From an uncultured Clostridia bacterium (GTDB lineage: Bacteria; Bacillota; Clostridia; UBA1381), in contig CAUGRT010000055.1 in NCBI GenBank assembly GCA_959602045.1, positions 1-9,758 on the forward strand: a stretch of DNA of 9,758 bases, given 5' to 3'. The notes beneath the pieces were generated by a model. The model saw nothing but the letters and a program-made list of their open reading frames with translations. It did not search any database and had not been told where the DNA came from. Both the position numbers and the translations under genes were made by a program. Below, piece by piece: positions 1 through 6,169 of the stretch; position 1 is the first letter of the stretch, and each line of letters opens with the position of its first letter.

Positions 1-304
1 TACCCGAACATGAGATTTTACAATTATCAGAATGTTCGGATATTTCATGTGCTGGTCAGCCATAAACGCACTATAATTTTGATACCATAGGTATGAAGAT
101 TATGGTGCTTTTTCTTTGCGCTAAACCCTTTGTTTTATGCGGTTTTCGGATACTCACGGTAACGATTTGCCTTTTCCGGCTTTCCCAAGTCCGCCTGTTA
201 AGGCTGTGATTTTACCGAAATTCTATACTCTCGCATATTATTTATACTCACGAGAACGATACCTAACCCTCGGTAACGATTTATCTTTTTTTGAAAAATT
301 GCGC
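1..304. other. Gene-free stretch with repeats, two small hairpins and an AT-rich left edge
   Basis: No reading frame here is supportable as a gene. Besides the four 15-bp motifs, two neighbouring GC hairpins occur on either strand: GCC/GGC with a 6-nt loop at 169-180, and GCCT/AGGC with a 4-nt loop at 193-204. The palindrome ATACC-ATA-GGTAT lies at 82-94. TTCGGATA occurs near 35 and again near 144. A short frame on the minus strand from ATG 63-61 runs off the left edge without a ribosome site. The stretch could be the element boundary, but no host gene or attachment core can be recognised. Confidence 0.5.
152..280 (+). repeat. Four related 15-bp motifs near the recombinase operon end
   Basis: ACTCACGGTAACGAT at 152-166 has relatives at 227-241 (ACTCTCGCATATTAT, mainly the first seven bases), 246-260 (ACTCACGAGAACGAT, two mismatches) and 266-280 (ACCCTCGGTAACGAT, two mismatches). 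The last three start 19 and 20 bp apart, close to two helical turns, so a protein could bind them on one face. The location, 24 bp beyond the recombinase terminator, makes recombinase or accessory-protein binding a reasonable guess. An origin or regulatory role in neighbouring DNA is an alternative. Confidence 0.5.
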
Positions 305-341
305 AAAAAAATAAGGCGGAATGTCAATTGACACGCCGCCT
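305..341 (-). terminator. Rho-independent terminator of the recombinase operon
   Basis: On the minus strand, AGGCGG and CCGCCT (341-336 and 319-314) form the stem base. They enclose a 12-bp palindrome, TGTCAATTGACA (333-322), and are followed by TATTTTTT. It lies 10 nt after the recombinase B stop, so the operon ends here. Confidence 0.85.
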
Positions 342-350
342 AAATTTGTT

Positions 351-1928
351 TTAAACCGTTATTTCAGTTCCATCTTTAAACAAAAATTTTATTTTTCCGT
401 CACGATATACCGTGGCATTTTCCAAAAGCGTCAGCCATGGTCGGTCATTCCATTCCGTCATCAGTGCTTCCTGCGATGCGATTGCATGAATAAATATGCT
501 TAATTCTTTATCCCGATTTATGCGTTTCTCTTTTTCCGCACCCAGCCGCTCCATCTCCGTCGTAGCTTTTTCATACCTTTTGGTTAAACCTATGTACTTT
601 TTTTCATAATCATCCTGCGATTGCGCATTTTGAGCATTTTCCTGCACGCAGGTTTTTACCAGTTCGGCAACAACCGCAATTTCTTCATTTAAGTTTTTTA
701 GCTTATTATCAATATCAGAATAATCCGTGAGCTTATTTTTTATAAAATTACAATTCTCAATAACCGTTTCTTTGTCCGGCATCAGCTTATTATAGGCTGT
801 CATAAACTTTTGCTTGATTGTTTCAGTATCAAGCGTTGGTGTACAGCACTTTGACTCGCCCTTAAATTTTGAATTGCAGCGCCATATCTGCTTGCGGTAA
901 GCGTCAGTCGAATGCCAGACTTTCTGCCCGTAAAATTCTCCGCAGTCACCGCAAATCAGCCTGCTTGCAAATATATTATTCCCGCTGTACCTTCTTCCCA
1001 ACGTTCTGCGCCTTGCAATCTCTGCCTGAACCATTTCCCATTCTTCGGGATCAATAATTGCCTCATGACTTCCCTCAACATAATACTGCGGTACTTCCCC
1101 CTCGTTAACTTTTGTTTTCTTTTCCAAAAAATCCACCGTAAAGCTTTTTTGAAGAAGCGCGTCACCTTTATACTTTTCATTCCGCAAAATACTCATAACC
1201 GTTGTCTGACTCCATTTGTTTTTTCCGGATGGCGTGGGGATTTCCATTTTATCAAGGTGTTTGCAGATGCCAACGGGTGTTTTCCCCTCCATAAACAGCT
1301 TATAAATAAGCCGCACAACCACAGCCTCTTTCTCTACAATATGCGGTAGGTTATCCTCTCCCTTTTCATAGCCGAGAAAGCATTTATACGGTATTGACAC
1401 TTTTCCGTCAGCAAAGCGTTTGCGTTGTCCCCAGGTTACATTTTCCGAAATACTTCTGCTTTCTTCCTGTGCAAGGCTCGACATAATTGTCAAAAGCAAT
1501 TCCCCCTTGCCGTCAAAAGTATAAATGTTCTCTTTTTCAAAGTAACACTCACAACCTACCTCTTTCAGTTTCCGTATGGTTGAAAGGCTGTCCACGGTAT
1601 TTCTTGCAAACCTGCTTACCGATTTTGTAACTATAAGGTCAATTTTCCCGTCCAGTGCGTCCTTTATCATACGGTTAAATCCGTCTCTTTTTTTCGTGCT
1701 TAATGCAGAAATTCCATCATCGGTATAAACCTCGACAAATTCCCATTCCGGATTTCCTTTAATATATTTTGTGTAATAATCCACCTGTGCCTCATAGCTT
1801 GTGAACTGCTCATCGCTGTCTGTTGATACACGTGCATAGCCCGCTGTCCTTCTTCTTTTAGGTCTGACCATAGAGGTATGGGTAAACGGATTTATTGTCT
1901 GTGGTATAACCGTTACTGTTTTTGCCAC
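351..1928 (-). CDS. Large serine recombinase B (resolvase/invertase catalytic domain, zinc ribbon, coiled coil)
   Basis: A 525-aa recombinase starting at GTG 1928. The N-terminus (VAKTVTVIPQTINPFTH) is typical of a clostridial subfamily whose members start at about this point. In the catalytic domain, YARVSTDSDEQF gives the nucleophile Ser35 with Arg33, and SVSRFARNT supplies the second pair of arginines. TFDGKGELLLTIMSSLAQEE is a strongly conserved helix of the family. The Recombinase domain spans about residues 175-290. The zinc ribbon has C326, C329, C351 and C361. Residues about 406-476 form a long charged coiled coil, which in large serine integrases controls synapsis and direction. The C-terminus ends in FLFKDGTEITV, similar to the end of recombinase A. 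No break is seen. It is followed by a terminator 10 nt after the stop. It may act with recombinase A; this is inferred from operon structure. Confidence 0.94.
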   Translation of the reverse strand: MAKTVTVIPQTINPFTHTSMVRPKRRRTAGYARVSTDSDEQFTSYEAQVDYYTKYIKGNPEWEFVEVYTDDGISALSTKKRDGFNRMIKDALDGKIDLIVTKSVSRFARNTVDSLSTIRKLKEVGCECYFEKENIYTFDGKGELLLTIMSSLAQEESRSISENVTWGQRKRFADGKVSIPYKCFLGYEKGEDNLPHIVEKEAVVVRLIYKLFMEGKTPVGICKHLDKMEIPTPSGKNKWSQTTVMSILRNEKYKGDALLQKSFTVDFLEKKTKVNEGEVPQYYVEGSHEAIIDPEEWEMVQAEIARRRTLGRRYSGNNIFASRLICGDCGEFYGQKVWHSTDAYRKQIWRCNSKFKGESKCCTPTLDTETIKQKFMTAYNKLMPDKETVIENCNFIKNKLTDYSDIDNKLKNLNEEIAVVAELVKTCVQENAQNAQSQDDYEKKYIGLTKRYEKATTEMERLGAEKEKRINRDKELSIFIHAIASQEALMTEWNDRPWLTLLENATVYRDGKIKFLFKDGTEITV

Positions 1929-3226
1929 TGTTTTTCCCTCCTTTGGAGCGCTTTTTGTCTTGCCGATTCTCTCATTTCCGGAGTCCAGCTTTCTTTTCTT
2001 GAATGGTCTTTCCATATACGTTCAATTTCAGTTCCGTTTTTCAGTTTAAATATCAGATGATTAGGCTCCGGCACTACGATTTTCTCAATCCGATTTATAA
2101 CTGCCTCCTCATCAAAATATGTAAGTTCAAGTGCCGCCATTGTTTCTTCTATCAATGTTGTTTCAGGAATTTTCTTTCCATGGCAAAATGCTTTCCCTTT
2201 ACTTAAATATGTTGAGCAGTTATATCCGTAACTGCCGTTACTCGTCATTCTGCGATAATTTTTGCCGCACTTCGAGCATTGAATTAACCCCGAAAAAACA
2301 GTGAATGTGAGTTGTTTTCTGTTGGCATTTGCCTTATTCCGTTTTTCTTCCACTACCGACTTTGCTTTCATAAAAGTATCTTTATCAACTATCTGCTCAT
2401 GTGTTTCCTCTGCGTAATACATAGGTAATTCTCCTTTGTTTATGCACTGTTTCTTTTCAATATGATTATTGATAAAGCATTTTTGAAGAAGCGCATCGCC
2501 TATCATTTTTTCATTGCTGACTATTTTTGCTATTCTGTTACTTCTCCATTCTTTTCCGTGAGGGGTTTTAATTTTGCGCCTATTAAAATCCCGTGTAATT
2601 GAACCGTAGCTTTCTCCGGCAATCACCCTGTCGAATATTTCCTTTACAATTTCAGCCTGCTTGGGATTGGGTATAAGCTCATCATTTACTATATCATACC
2701 CATACAAACACCGTACATTGACAATTTGCCCCTTTTGAAAGCATTTGCGTATTCTCCATTTTTGATTTTCGCTTGCCGACAGACTTTCCTCCTGAGCATA
2801 TGAGGCAAGGATGGTAAGCATCAATTCTCCCTCGGCGCTGATTGTATGTATGTTCTGTTCCTCAAAATACACATCAATTCCCATTGCTTTTAGTTCTCTC
2901 ACTGTTTTCAAAAGCGTAACCGTATTCCTTGCAAACCGAGAAATTGACTTTGTAATGATCATATCAATCTTCCCTGCTCTGCAGTCTTTAATAAGGCGCA
3001 TAAAATTTTCTCTGTTATCTCTTGTGCCCGACTTAGCCTCATCTGCATATACACCGCAAAATTTCCAACCGCTATGGTTTTGAATTAAACCGTTGTAATA
3101 GCTGATTTGTGCCGACAGCGAATGCAGCATTGCATCCTTGCCATTAGAAACACGTGCGTAGGCTGCAACCTTTTTTAGTTTCTCAAGCTTTGGCAGTGTT
3201 TCTATTTTTGTTATATTTCTTGACAT
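1913..3226 (-). CDS. Large serine recombinase A (resolvase/invertase catalytic domain plus zinc ribbon)
   Basis: A 437-aa site-specific DNA recombinase that would act through a covalent phosphoserine intermediate. The resolvase-type catalytic domain covers about residues 18-160: YARVS places the nucleophile at Ser27 with Arg25, and SRFARN supplies Arg97 and Arg100. The Recombinase domain follows (about 170-285; YGYDIVNDELIPNPKQAEIV, then NEKMIGDALLQKCF). A zinc ribbon has C317, C320, C337 and C348. Unlike recombinase B, it has almost no long coiled coil after the ribbon. Its C-terminus (NGTEIERIWKDHSRKESWTPEM) is typical of one of the paired-recombinase subfamilies. The start is ATG at 3226 with GGAGGTGA immediately upstream. 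Its end overlaps recombinase B by 16 nt. All catalytic residues I can check are present, so it appears intact. Its direction of action and its sites are unknown. Confidence 0.93.
   Translation of the reverse strand: MSRNITKIETLPKLEKLKKVAAYARVSNGKDAMLHSLSAQISYYNGLIQNHSGWKFCGVYADEAKSGTRDNRENFMRLIKDCRAGKIDMIITKSISRFARNTVTLLKTVRELKAMGIDVYFEEQNIHTISAEGELMLTILASYAQEESLSASENQKWRIRKCFQKGQIVNVRCLYGYDIVNDELIPNPKQAEIVKEIFDRVIAGESYGSITRDFNRRKIKTPHGKEWRSNRIAKIVSNEKMIGDALLQKCFINNHIEKKQCINKGELPMYYAEETHEQIVDKDTFMKAKSVVEEKRNKANANRKQLTFTVFSGLIQCSKCGKNYRRMTSNGSYGYNCSTYLSKGKAFCHGKKIPETTLIEETMAALELTYFDEEAVINRIEKIVVPEPNHLIFKLKNGTEIERIWKDHSRKESWTPEMRESARQKALQRREKQWQKQ
1937..1944 (-). promoter_or_regulatory. Ribosome binding site that fixes a GTG start for recombinase B
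   Basis: AAAGGAGG lies 8 nt before GTG at 1928-1926, inside the end of recombinase A. The more upstream in-frame ATG at 2015 has no purine-rich site before it and would add 29 basic residues that homologues lack. The GTG choice leaves a 16-nt overlap between the recombinase genes. Confidence 0.85.
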
Positions 3227-3230
3227 AGAG

Positions 3231-3452
3231 TCACCTCCGTATAGTATTATGTGATATATTACCTCTGATTACATGATTTATCAAGCTGTTTTCACGATAT
3301 ATACTATACGAAGATAAACCGCAGGTATCCGCTGTAATTGTATCAATTTTAGCGTACTCTTTCTCGGTAATCAGCTCACTGTTCAGCATTTTATCCGCCT
3401 GCATCATAATAAAATTATACCGATTTATTTTACTGAAATACTCTTGATTCAT
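3231..3452 (-). CDS. Small SHOCT-like protein of the recombinase operon
   Basis: A 73-aa protein. Residues about 1-45 (YFSKINRYNFIMMQADKML, then ELITEKEYAKIDTI) match the short SHOCT-like pattern, in which 'GxITxEEYxxID' is the core. The rest (CGLSSYSIYRENSLI, then IRGNISHNTIRR) resembles the tail of small proteins found directly upstream of serine recombinases in Clostridia. The function is unknown; SHOCT segments are thought to mediate oligomerisation, so a recombinase or HTH partner is a reasonable inference. The start is ATG at 3452 inside ATGA, with AGGGAG 3 nt upstream, and not the upstream in-frame ATG at 3506, which lies inside the HTH gene. Its TGA stop lies within the ribosome site of the next gene, 4 nt before that ATG. 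Translation of the two genes is therefore probably coupled. Confidence 0.75.
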   Translation of the reverse strand: MNQEYFSKINRYNFIMMQADKMLNSELITEKEYAKIDTITADTCGLSSYSIYRENSLINHVIRGNISHNTIRR

Positions 3453-3835
3453 ACGCTCCCTCTCCCTTTTCCGAACCGTGCTGCGATATAACAGCCATGC
3501 GAACAATACTTTTGCCGCTTGTTTCCGTCACACTCAAACTCCCTGCCGCAAGTTTCACATATTAAATGATAAATAGTTCTTTTGGGCTTTTTTGTTCGTT
3601 TCCAGTATGCAATCCGGCAAGCATCACAGCAAAATTGACGAGGCTTACATTTATCACGGATAATAATTGATTTTCCGCAATTTTTACATTGCACCCGTGA
3701 TTTATCATTACTGTTTTTTCTATAACAGAATGATTTTACGGTATTCAGTGATATTGATACTTTTCGGGAAATCTCCGCATATGTACACCCTTGTTCACGC
3801 AGCATCAGTATCTGATTCTTTTGCAGTTCTGTCAT
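3449..3835 (-). CDS. HTH protein with two zinc knuckles, first gene of the recombinase operon
   Basis: A 128-aa putative DNA-binding protein. Residues about 2-38 (LQKNQILMLREQGCTYAEI, then VSISLNTVKSFCYRK) form a sigma-70-region-4-like or resolvase-like helix-turn-helix. Two cysteine clusters follow: C50-x2-C53 with C69/C70 and C73, and C93-x2-C96 with C111 and C115. Each is expected to bind one zinc. Proteins of this layout, often labelled 'RNA polymerase sigma-70-like', occur beside tandem serine recombinases in gut Firmicutes. A role as regulator or recombination directionality factor is my inference. The start chosen is ATG at 3835, with AGGGGG upstream. An in-frame extension of 41 codons to 3958 has no ribosome site and crosses the likely control region. 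The stop overlaps the next start as ATGA. Confidence 0.8.
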   Translation of the reverse strand: MTELQKNQILMLREQGCTYAEISRKVSISLNTVKSFCYRKNSNDKSRVQCKNCGKSIIIRDKCKPRQFCCDACRIAYWKRTKKPKRTIYHLICETCGREFECDGNKRQKYCSHGCYIAARFGKGRGSV

Positions 3836-3934
3836 AATCAGTCCCCCTGTTTCCTTAAAAAATATTACTCTCACTACAAACCGGACATAAAAACAGCGTT
3901 CGGGCGAAAAAAATAGGAATTTTCGAGTGAGTCC

Positions 3935-3987
3935 GTCTACATTTTCATAAAAATTCATTACATTTTGGTTTGTTCTATTTTGTAGAC
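3935..3987. repeat. 53-bp element with GTCTACA / TGTAGAC ends upstream of the recombinase operon
   Basis: A perfect 7-bp inverted repeat, GTCTACA at 3935-3941 and TGTAGAC at 3981-3987, flanks a 39-bp AT-rich spacer. Inside it, TACATTTT occurs twice in direct orientation (3939-3946 and 3959-3966), exactly 20 bp apart. The element lies between the late-operon terminator and the first recombinase-operon gene, over or just after the candidate promoter. It may be an operator for the HTH protein or a recombinase site. Chance occurrence in AT-rich DNA cannot be excluded. Confidence 0.4.
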
Positions 3988-4005
3988 ATAACCTCTTTTA
4001 AGCAA
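3977..4005 (-). promoter_or_regulatory. Candidate promoter of the recombinase operon
   Basis: On the minus strand, TTGCTT (4005-4000) and CAAAAT (3982-3977) are separated by 17 nt, giving a weak sigma-A-like promoter. It overlaps the T-tract of the upstream terminator and would leave a leader of roughly 135 nt before the first gene of the operon. Neither box is close to consensus, so this is a candidate only. Its -10 box lies next to the inverted repeat at 3935-3987, which could be an operator. Confidence 0.3.
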
Positions 4006-4042
4006 AAAATATGACCTGCAAGGAAATAAATCCTCACAGGCC
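4004..4042 (-). terminator. Rho-independent terminator after the lysis gene
   Basis: Read on the minus strand, a 12-bp stem (GGCCTGTGAGGA with TCCTTGCAGGTC, including three G-U-type pairs) encloses a 6-nt loop and is followed by AT and a run of six T. It starts 16 nt after the endolysin stop. It marks the end of the late operon and separates it from the recombinase operon, although read-through is possible. Confidence 0.85.
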
Positions 4043-4058
4043 ATAATGAAATATTCGG

Positions 4059-4796
4059 TTATTCGCCGTAAATCCCGGCACGGTCATTGATTACAAGGAT
4101 ACGGAGCATATTATCATCAAGCATAAGCTTGCCCTCGCTGTCACCCTTGAGATAACCCTTTCGCATAAGCTTGGTGACAGTAGGCTTTGCCCAGTCGGGC
4201 ATATTATCGTCAACCCAAGCGTAAACCATTTTGTTTTTAAGCTTGTCTACATCGGTTCTGATATTTTCGATCTCATTTTTTAGTTCATCATACTGTGCCA
4301 TAGTTAAATCCTCCTCATTTTCGGTTAATTTGTTTTTAAATGTGTTCCATAATGCCCAGTTGTTTTTGCTCATACTTGCCGGACAGTTTTTGCGGCTTGC
4401 GTCATAGTGGCGAACCACACGCGCAAGCGGAATATTGAGTTCTTTCATAAGATGTTTTGTAAGTTCGATAGAGTTATTGAATGCGGCATCATAATTTCCA
4501 TCGCTATTTACGCAGATTTCAATTCCAACAGAGTTACGGTTTGTAATGCCATATTGTCCCTTGCCGTCACCGCAGTGCCAAGTGTAATAATGAGTATAAT
4601 CATTTACTTGAAGAATCTGCGTATCGTCAACAAAAAAGTCTGCCGATGCATTTCTGTTGCCGCCGTTAAAATAATTAAAGTGTGCATTTGCATTGGCGCC
4701 TTTGCCGGTGTTTCCGGTATCGTGAATTACGATATATACCGGCTTTTGTATTCTTGGTGTTCGGTTGTATGCAATCTGCTTTTTATTGATTTTCAT
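4059..4796 (-). CDS. Endolysin: N-acetylmuramoyl-L-alanine amidase (Amidase_2) with C-terminal wall-binding module
   Basis: A 245-aa lysis enzyme that cleaves the bond between muramic acid and the peptide stem of peptidoglycan. The catalytic domain spans about residues 7-160. The zinc ligands expected for the T7-lysozyme-like family are visible: His25 in VIHDTGN, His130 and Cys138 in HYDASRKNC, with Lys136 two before the Cys. VGIEICVNSDG (90-100) is the conserved core strand. A charged helix (about 165-190) links to residues about 191-245 (DWAKPTVTKLMRKGYLKGD, then LRILVINDRAGIYG), a module seen at the C-terminus of clostridial phage amidases and likely to bind the wall. There is no signal peptide, so export depends on the holin. 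The start is ATG at 4796 with AAAGGAG 8 nt upstream. A longer in-frame extension to 4883 lacks a ribosome site and lies inside the upstream gene. Confidence 0.92.
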   Translation of the reverse strand: MKINKKQIAYNRTPRIQKPVYIVIHDTGNTGKGANANAHFNYFNGGNRNASADFFVDDTQILQVNDYTHYYTWHCGDGKGQYGITNRNSVGIEICVNSDGNYDAAFNNSIELTKHLMKELNIPLARVVRHYDASRKNCPASMSKNNWALWNTFKNKLTENEEDLTMAQYDELKNEIENIRTDVDKLKNKMVYAWVDDNMPDWAKPTVTKLMRKGYLKGDSEGKLMLDDNMLRILVINDRAGIYGE

Positions 4797-5769
4797 TTGA
4801 TATGCTCCTTTCCAACTGTAAAATTCTCTGCTCCAGTTCATTAAGCTTTGGAATACGCTCATTCGGAATACTGCCATCAACATTCATAAACTTATAGCTA
4901 AAAAACTGTACTGTGTTAGTTTCTTTGTTGACACCGGTTCCAAGCTGTACCGCCGTTATGGGGTTCCCTTTGTTGTCCACGGTTTTTGCTCCGTCACCGA
5001 GTGCTGCACCATGCAGCGTTTTGCTGTTTCGCCCCGCGGCTGCACCGTGACTTGCATACGCATTCTTTCCGCAAGCCATGCCTTCCGATGCAGACGCACC
5101 GCTGCCGCCAGCCATACCGGAGGATGCCTTTGCTTTTGCTCCTATGGCAGCACCGCCCGCTCCCCCCAACGACGCACCGGCACCTCCGATAAAACCGCCG
5201 TTGTGTTCCTTATCCGCTTTAATATTATTTAAATATATTCTCCGGTCAATTTCAGACTGAAACTTATTGTAAACCGCACCCGATGCAACCGGATTTGAAC
5301 TGCCGTATACTAAATCCGAATCCACATCCGTCAGTTTAAGATAATTTTCCAAGACGTCACTTACTTCCTGCAATGCTTCCGTTTTCGCATTTATAAACGC
5401 TTTTTCAATACGCTCATATATATCGGATAAAATCGTAGGTGGTGGAGTTATACTTTTCTCTGCATCGTCGGTATAGCCTGTTTCATGTACGATAAAACCG
5501 GCGGTATCGGATGTTATCAAATCACCGGCACACACCGAAACATCAATCCTGCCGTCTTGTTTTAACGCCTCATACGGAACAAGGCACCGCCCGTCTTTTA
5601 ACAGCTGTGCATATGTTCCGCATTTTGACGCGAATATGGCAATAATATTCGCGTTCCATTCCTTTGTAAAGGTAAAGTTGGCATATAAATAGTTCCTTGA
5701 ACCTGCCACAACATAATTATCATCTGTCCGTTTTATGTGCTGGTGTTCAACAGTAAAATACAAATCCAT
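4783..5769 (-). CDS. Phage fibre with baseplate-like N-terminus and YadA-type beta-roll
   Basis: A 328-aa structural protein. Residues 1-105 (DNYVVAGSRNYLYANFTF, then VPYEALK, and DVSVCAGDLITSDTAGFIV) resemble the N-terminal beta-domain of Firmicutes prophage baseplate/upper-fibre proteins, which attaches to the virion. Residues 112-145 are probably a helical linker. SSNPVASGAVYNKF (157-170) is a common phage-fibre spacer motif. Residues about 192-260 are Gly/Ala-rich repeats (GGAGASLGGAGGAAIGAKA and onward), like the trimeric beta-roll of YadA-type adhesin heads. Residues 305-325 look like a C-terminal coiled coil, as expected for trimerisation. The ribosome site is weak (GGTGA), but the ATG begins only 2 nt after the holin stop. 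The stop overlaps the endolysin start by 14 nt. I infer a trimeric host-binding fibre. No chaperone or enzymatic domain is visible. Confidence 0.78.
   Translation of the reverse strand: MDLYFTVEHQHIKRTDDNYVVAGSRNYLYANFTFTKEWNANIIAIFASKCGTYAQLLKDGRCLVPYEALKQDGRIDVSVCAGDLITSDTAGFIVHETGYTDDAEKSITPPPTILSDIYERIEKAFINAKTEALQEVSDVLENYLKLTDVDSDLVYGSSNPVASGAVYNKFQSEIDRRIYLNNIKADKEHNGGFIGGAGASLGGAGGAAIGAKAKASSGMAGGSGASASEGMACGKNAYASHGAAAGRNSKTLHGAALGDGAKTVDNKGNPITAVQLGTGVNKETNTVQFFSYKFMNVDGSIPNERIPKLNELEQRILQLERSISNENQ
4805..4811 (-). promoter_or_regulatory. Ribosome binding site fixing the endolysin start
   Basis: AAAGGAG lies 8 nt before the ATG at 4796-4794. It sits inside the last codons of the upstream fibre gene, whose TAA is at 4785-4783. 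This supports a 14-nt overlap with coupled translation and rules out the longer in-frame start. Confidence 0.85.
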
Positions 5770-5771
5770 TT

Positions 5772-6164
5772 CTATTCACCGTCTTTGTCCTTCAGCTTTG
5801 CAAGCGCATTCTTTATCGGCTCCGGCAGCGGCAGACCCATAGCACCCCAATTTTCGAGAATTGAGAAACCCTCGTTTGCTATATAGTAGGATACCGTAAC
5901 GGTACGAAGTGCCATTGAGTCGATATGTATAAGCTGATCAAGCTGTGCCGCCACGGCGACAATCAACAGTATTCCGATTTTTTTGACACCGCCGATATAG
6001 AATTTACTTGAATCAAATTCTTTTAATGCCCATGCCTTAATAAATCCGCTGATGAAATCAATCACCATAAAAATAAGCAGAATATTCAGCATGGAATCCA
6101 TGCCTCCGAAAATGTATGCAAGCGCTGTGCATACCGATGTGTAAAATAATTTTAGTTTTTCCAT
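5772..6164 (-). CDS. Phage holin, TcdE/Cph1 (phage_holin_4) family
   Basis: A 130-aa small membrane protein. Hydrophobic segments lie at about residues 23-43 and 61-78, with a weaker one near 87-103. The GGVKKIG stretch (58-64), the YYIANEGFSILEN stretch (93-105) and the AMGLPLPEPIKNAL stretch (108-121), followed by a charged KLKDKDGE tail, are characteristic of the toxin-secretion/phage-lysis holin family that includes Clostridioides difficile TcdE. Holins of this type form lesions in the cytoplasmic membrane at a set time so that the endolysin can reach the wall. The start ATG follows AAGGAGGT, which lies in the last codons of the upstream gene; the gap is 5 nt. The stop lies 2 nt before the next fibre gene. 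The usual holin-endolysin pair is separated here by that fibre gene. Confidence 0.93.
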   Translation of the reverse strand: MEKLKLFYTSVCTALAYIFGGMDSMLNILLIFMVIDFISGFIKAWALKEFDSSKFYIGGVKKIGILLIVAVAAQLDQLIHIDSMALRTVTVSYYIANEGFSILENWGAMGLPLPEPIKNALAKLKDKDGE

Positions 6165-6169
6165 AATAG

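Noticed and set aside
72..77. Perfect TATAAT on the plus strand as a promoter
   Set aside because: There is no -35 box at the right distance and no plus-strand gene downstream; AT-rich DNA produces such hexamers by chance.
152..280. CRISPR array
   Set aside because: The motifs are 15 bp, only four, diverged and unevenly spaced (75, 19, 20 bp), with no constant repeat and spacer structure and no cas genes.
137..331. Plus-strand frame of 64 codons at the left end
   Set aside because: It has no convincing ribosome site, crosses the recombinase terminator, and its two similar stretches (HGNDLPF, LGNDLSF) are just the translated 15-bp repeats.
912..1349. 145-codon plus-strand frame opposite recombinase B
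   Set aside because: Recombinase B is unmistakable in this stretch, and the opposite frame has no recognisable domain or ribosome site.
1929..2015. 29-codon extension of recombinase B
   Set aside because: The ATG at 2015 has no ribosome site. The GTG at 1928 has AAAGGAGG at 8 nt and matches where homologues begin.
3836..3958. 41-codon in-frame extension of the HTH protein
   Set aside because: The upstream ATG lacks a Shine-Dalgarno, the extension has no resemblance to the HTH family, and it covers the likely control region; the ATG at 3835 has AGGGGG upstream.
4797..4883. 29-codon extension of the endolysin
   Set aside because: It lies entirely within the fibre gene, has no ribosome site, and the ATG at 4796 has AAAGGAG at ideal spacing.
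4986..5260. Plus-strand frames opposite the second fibre (Cys/His/Pro-rich)
   Set aside because: They are shadows of the GC-rich Gly/Ala repeats of the minus-strand gene.
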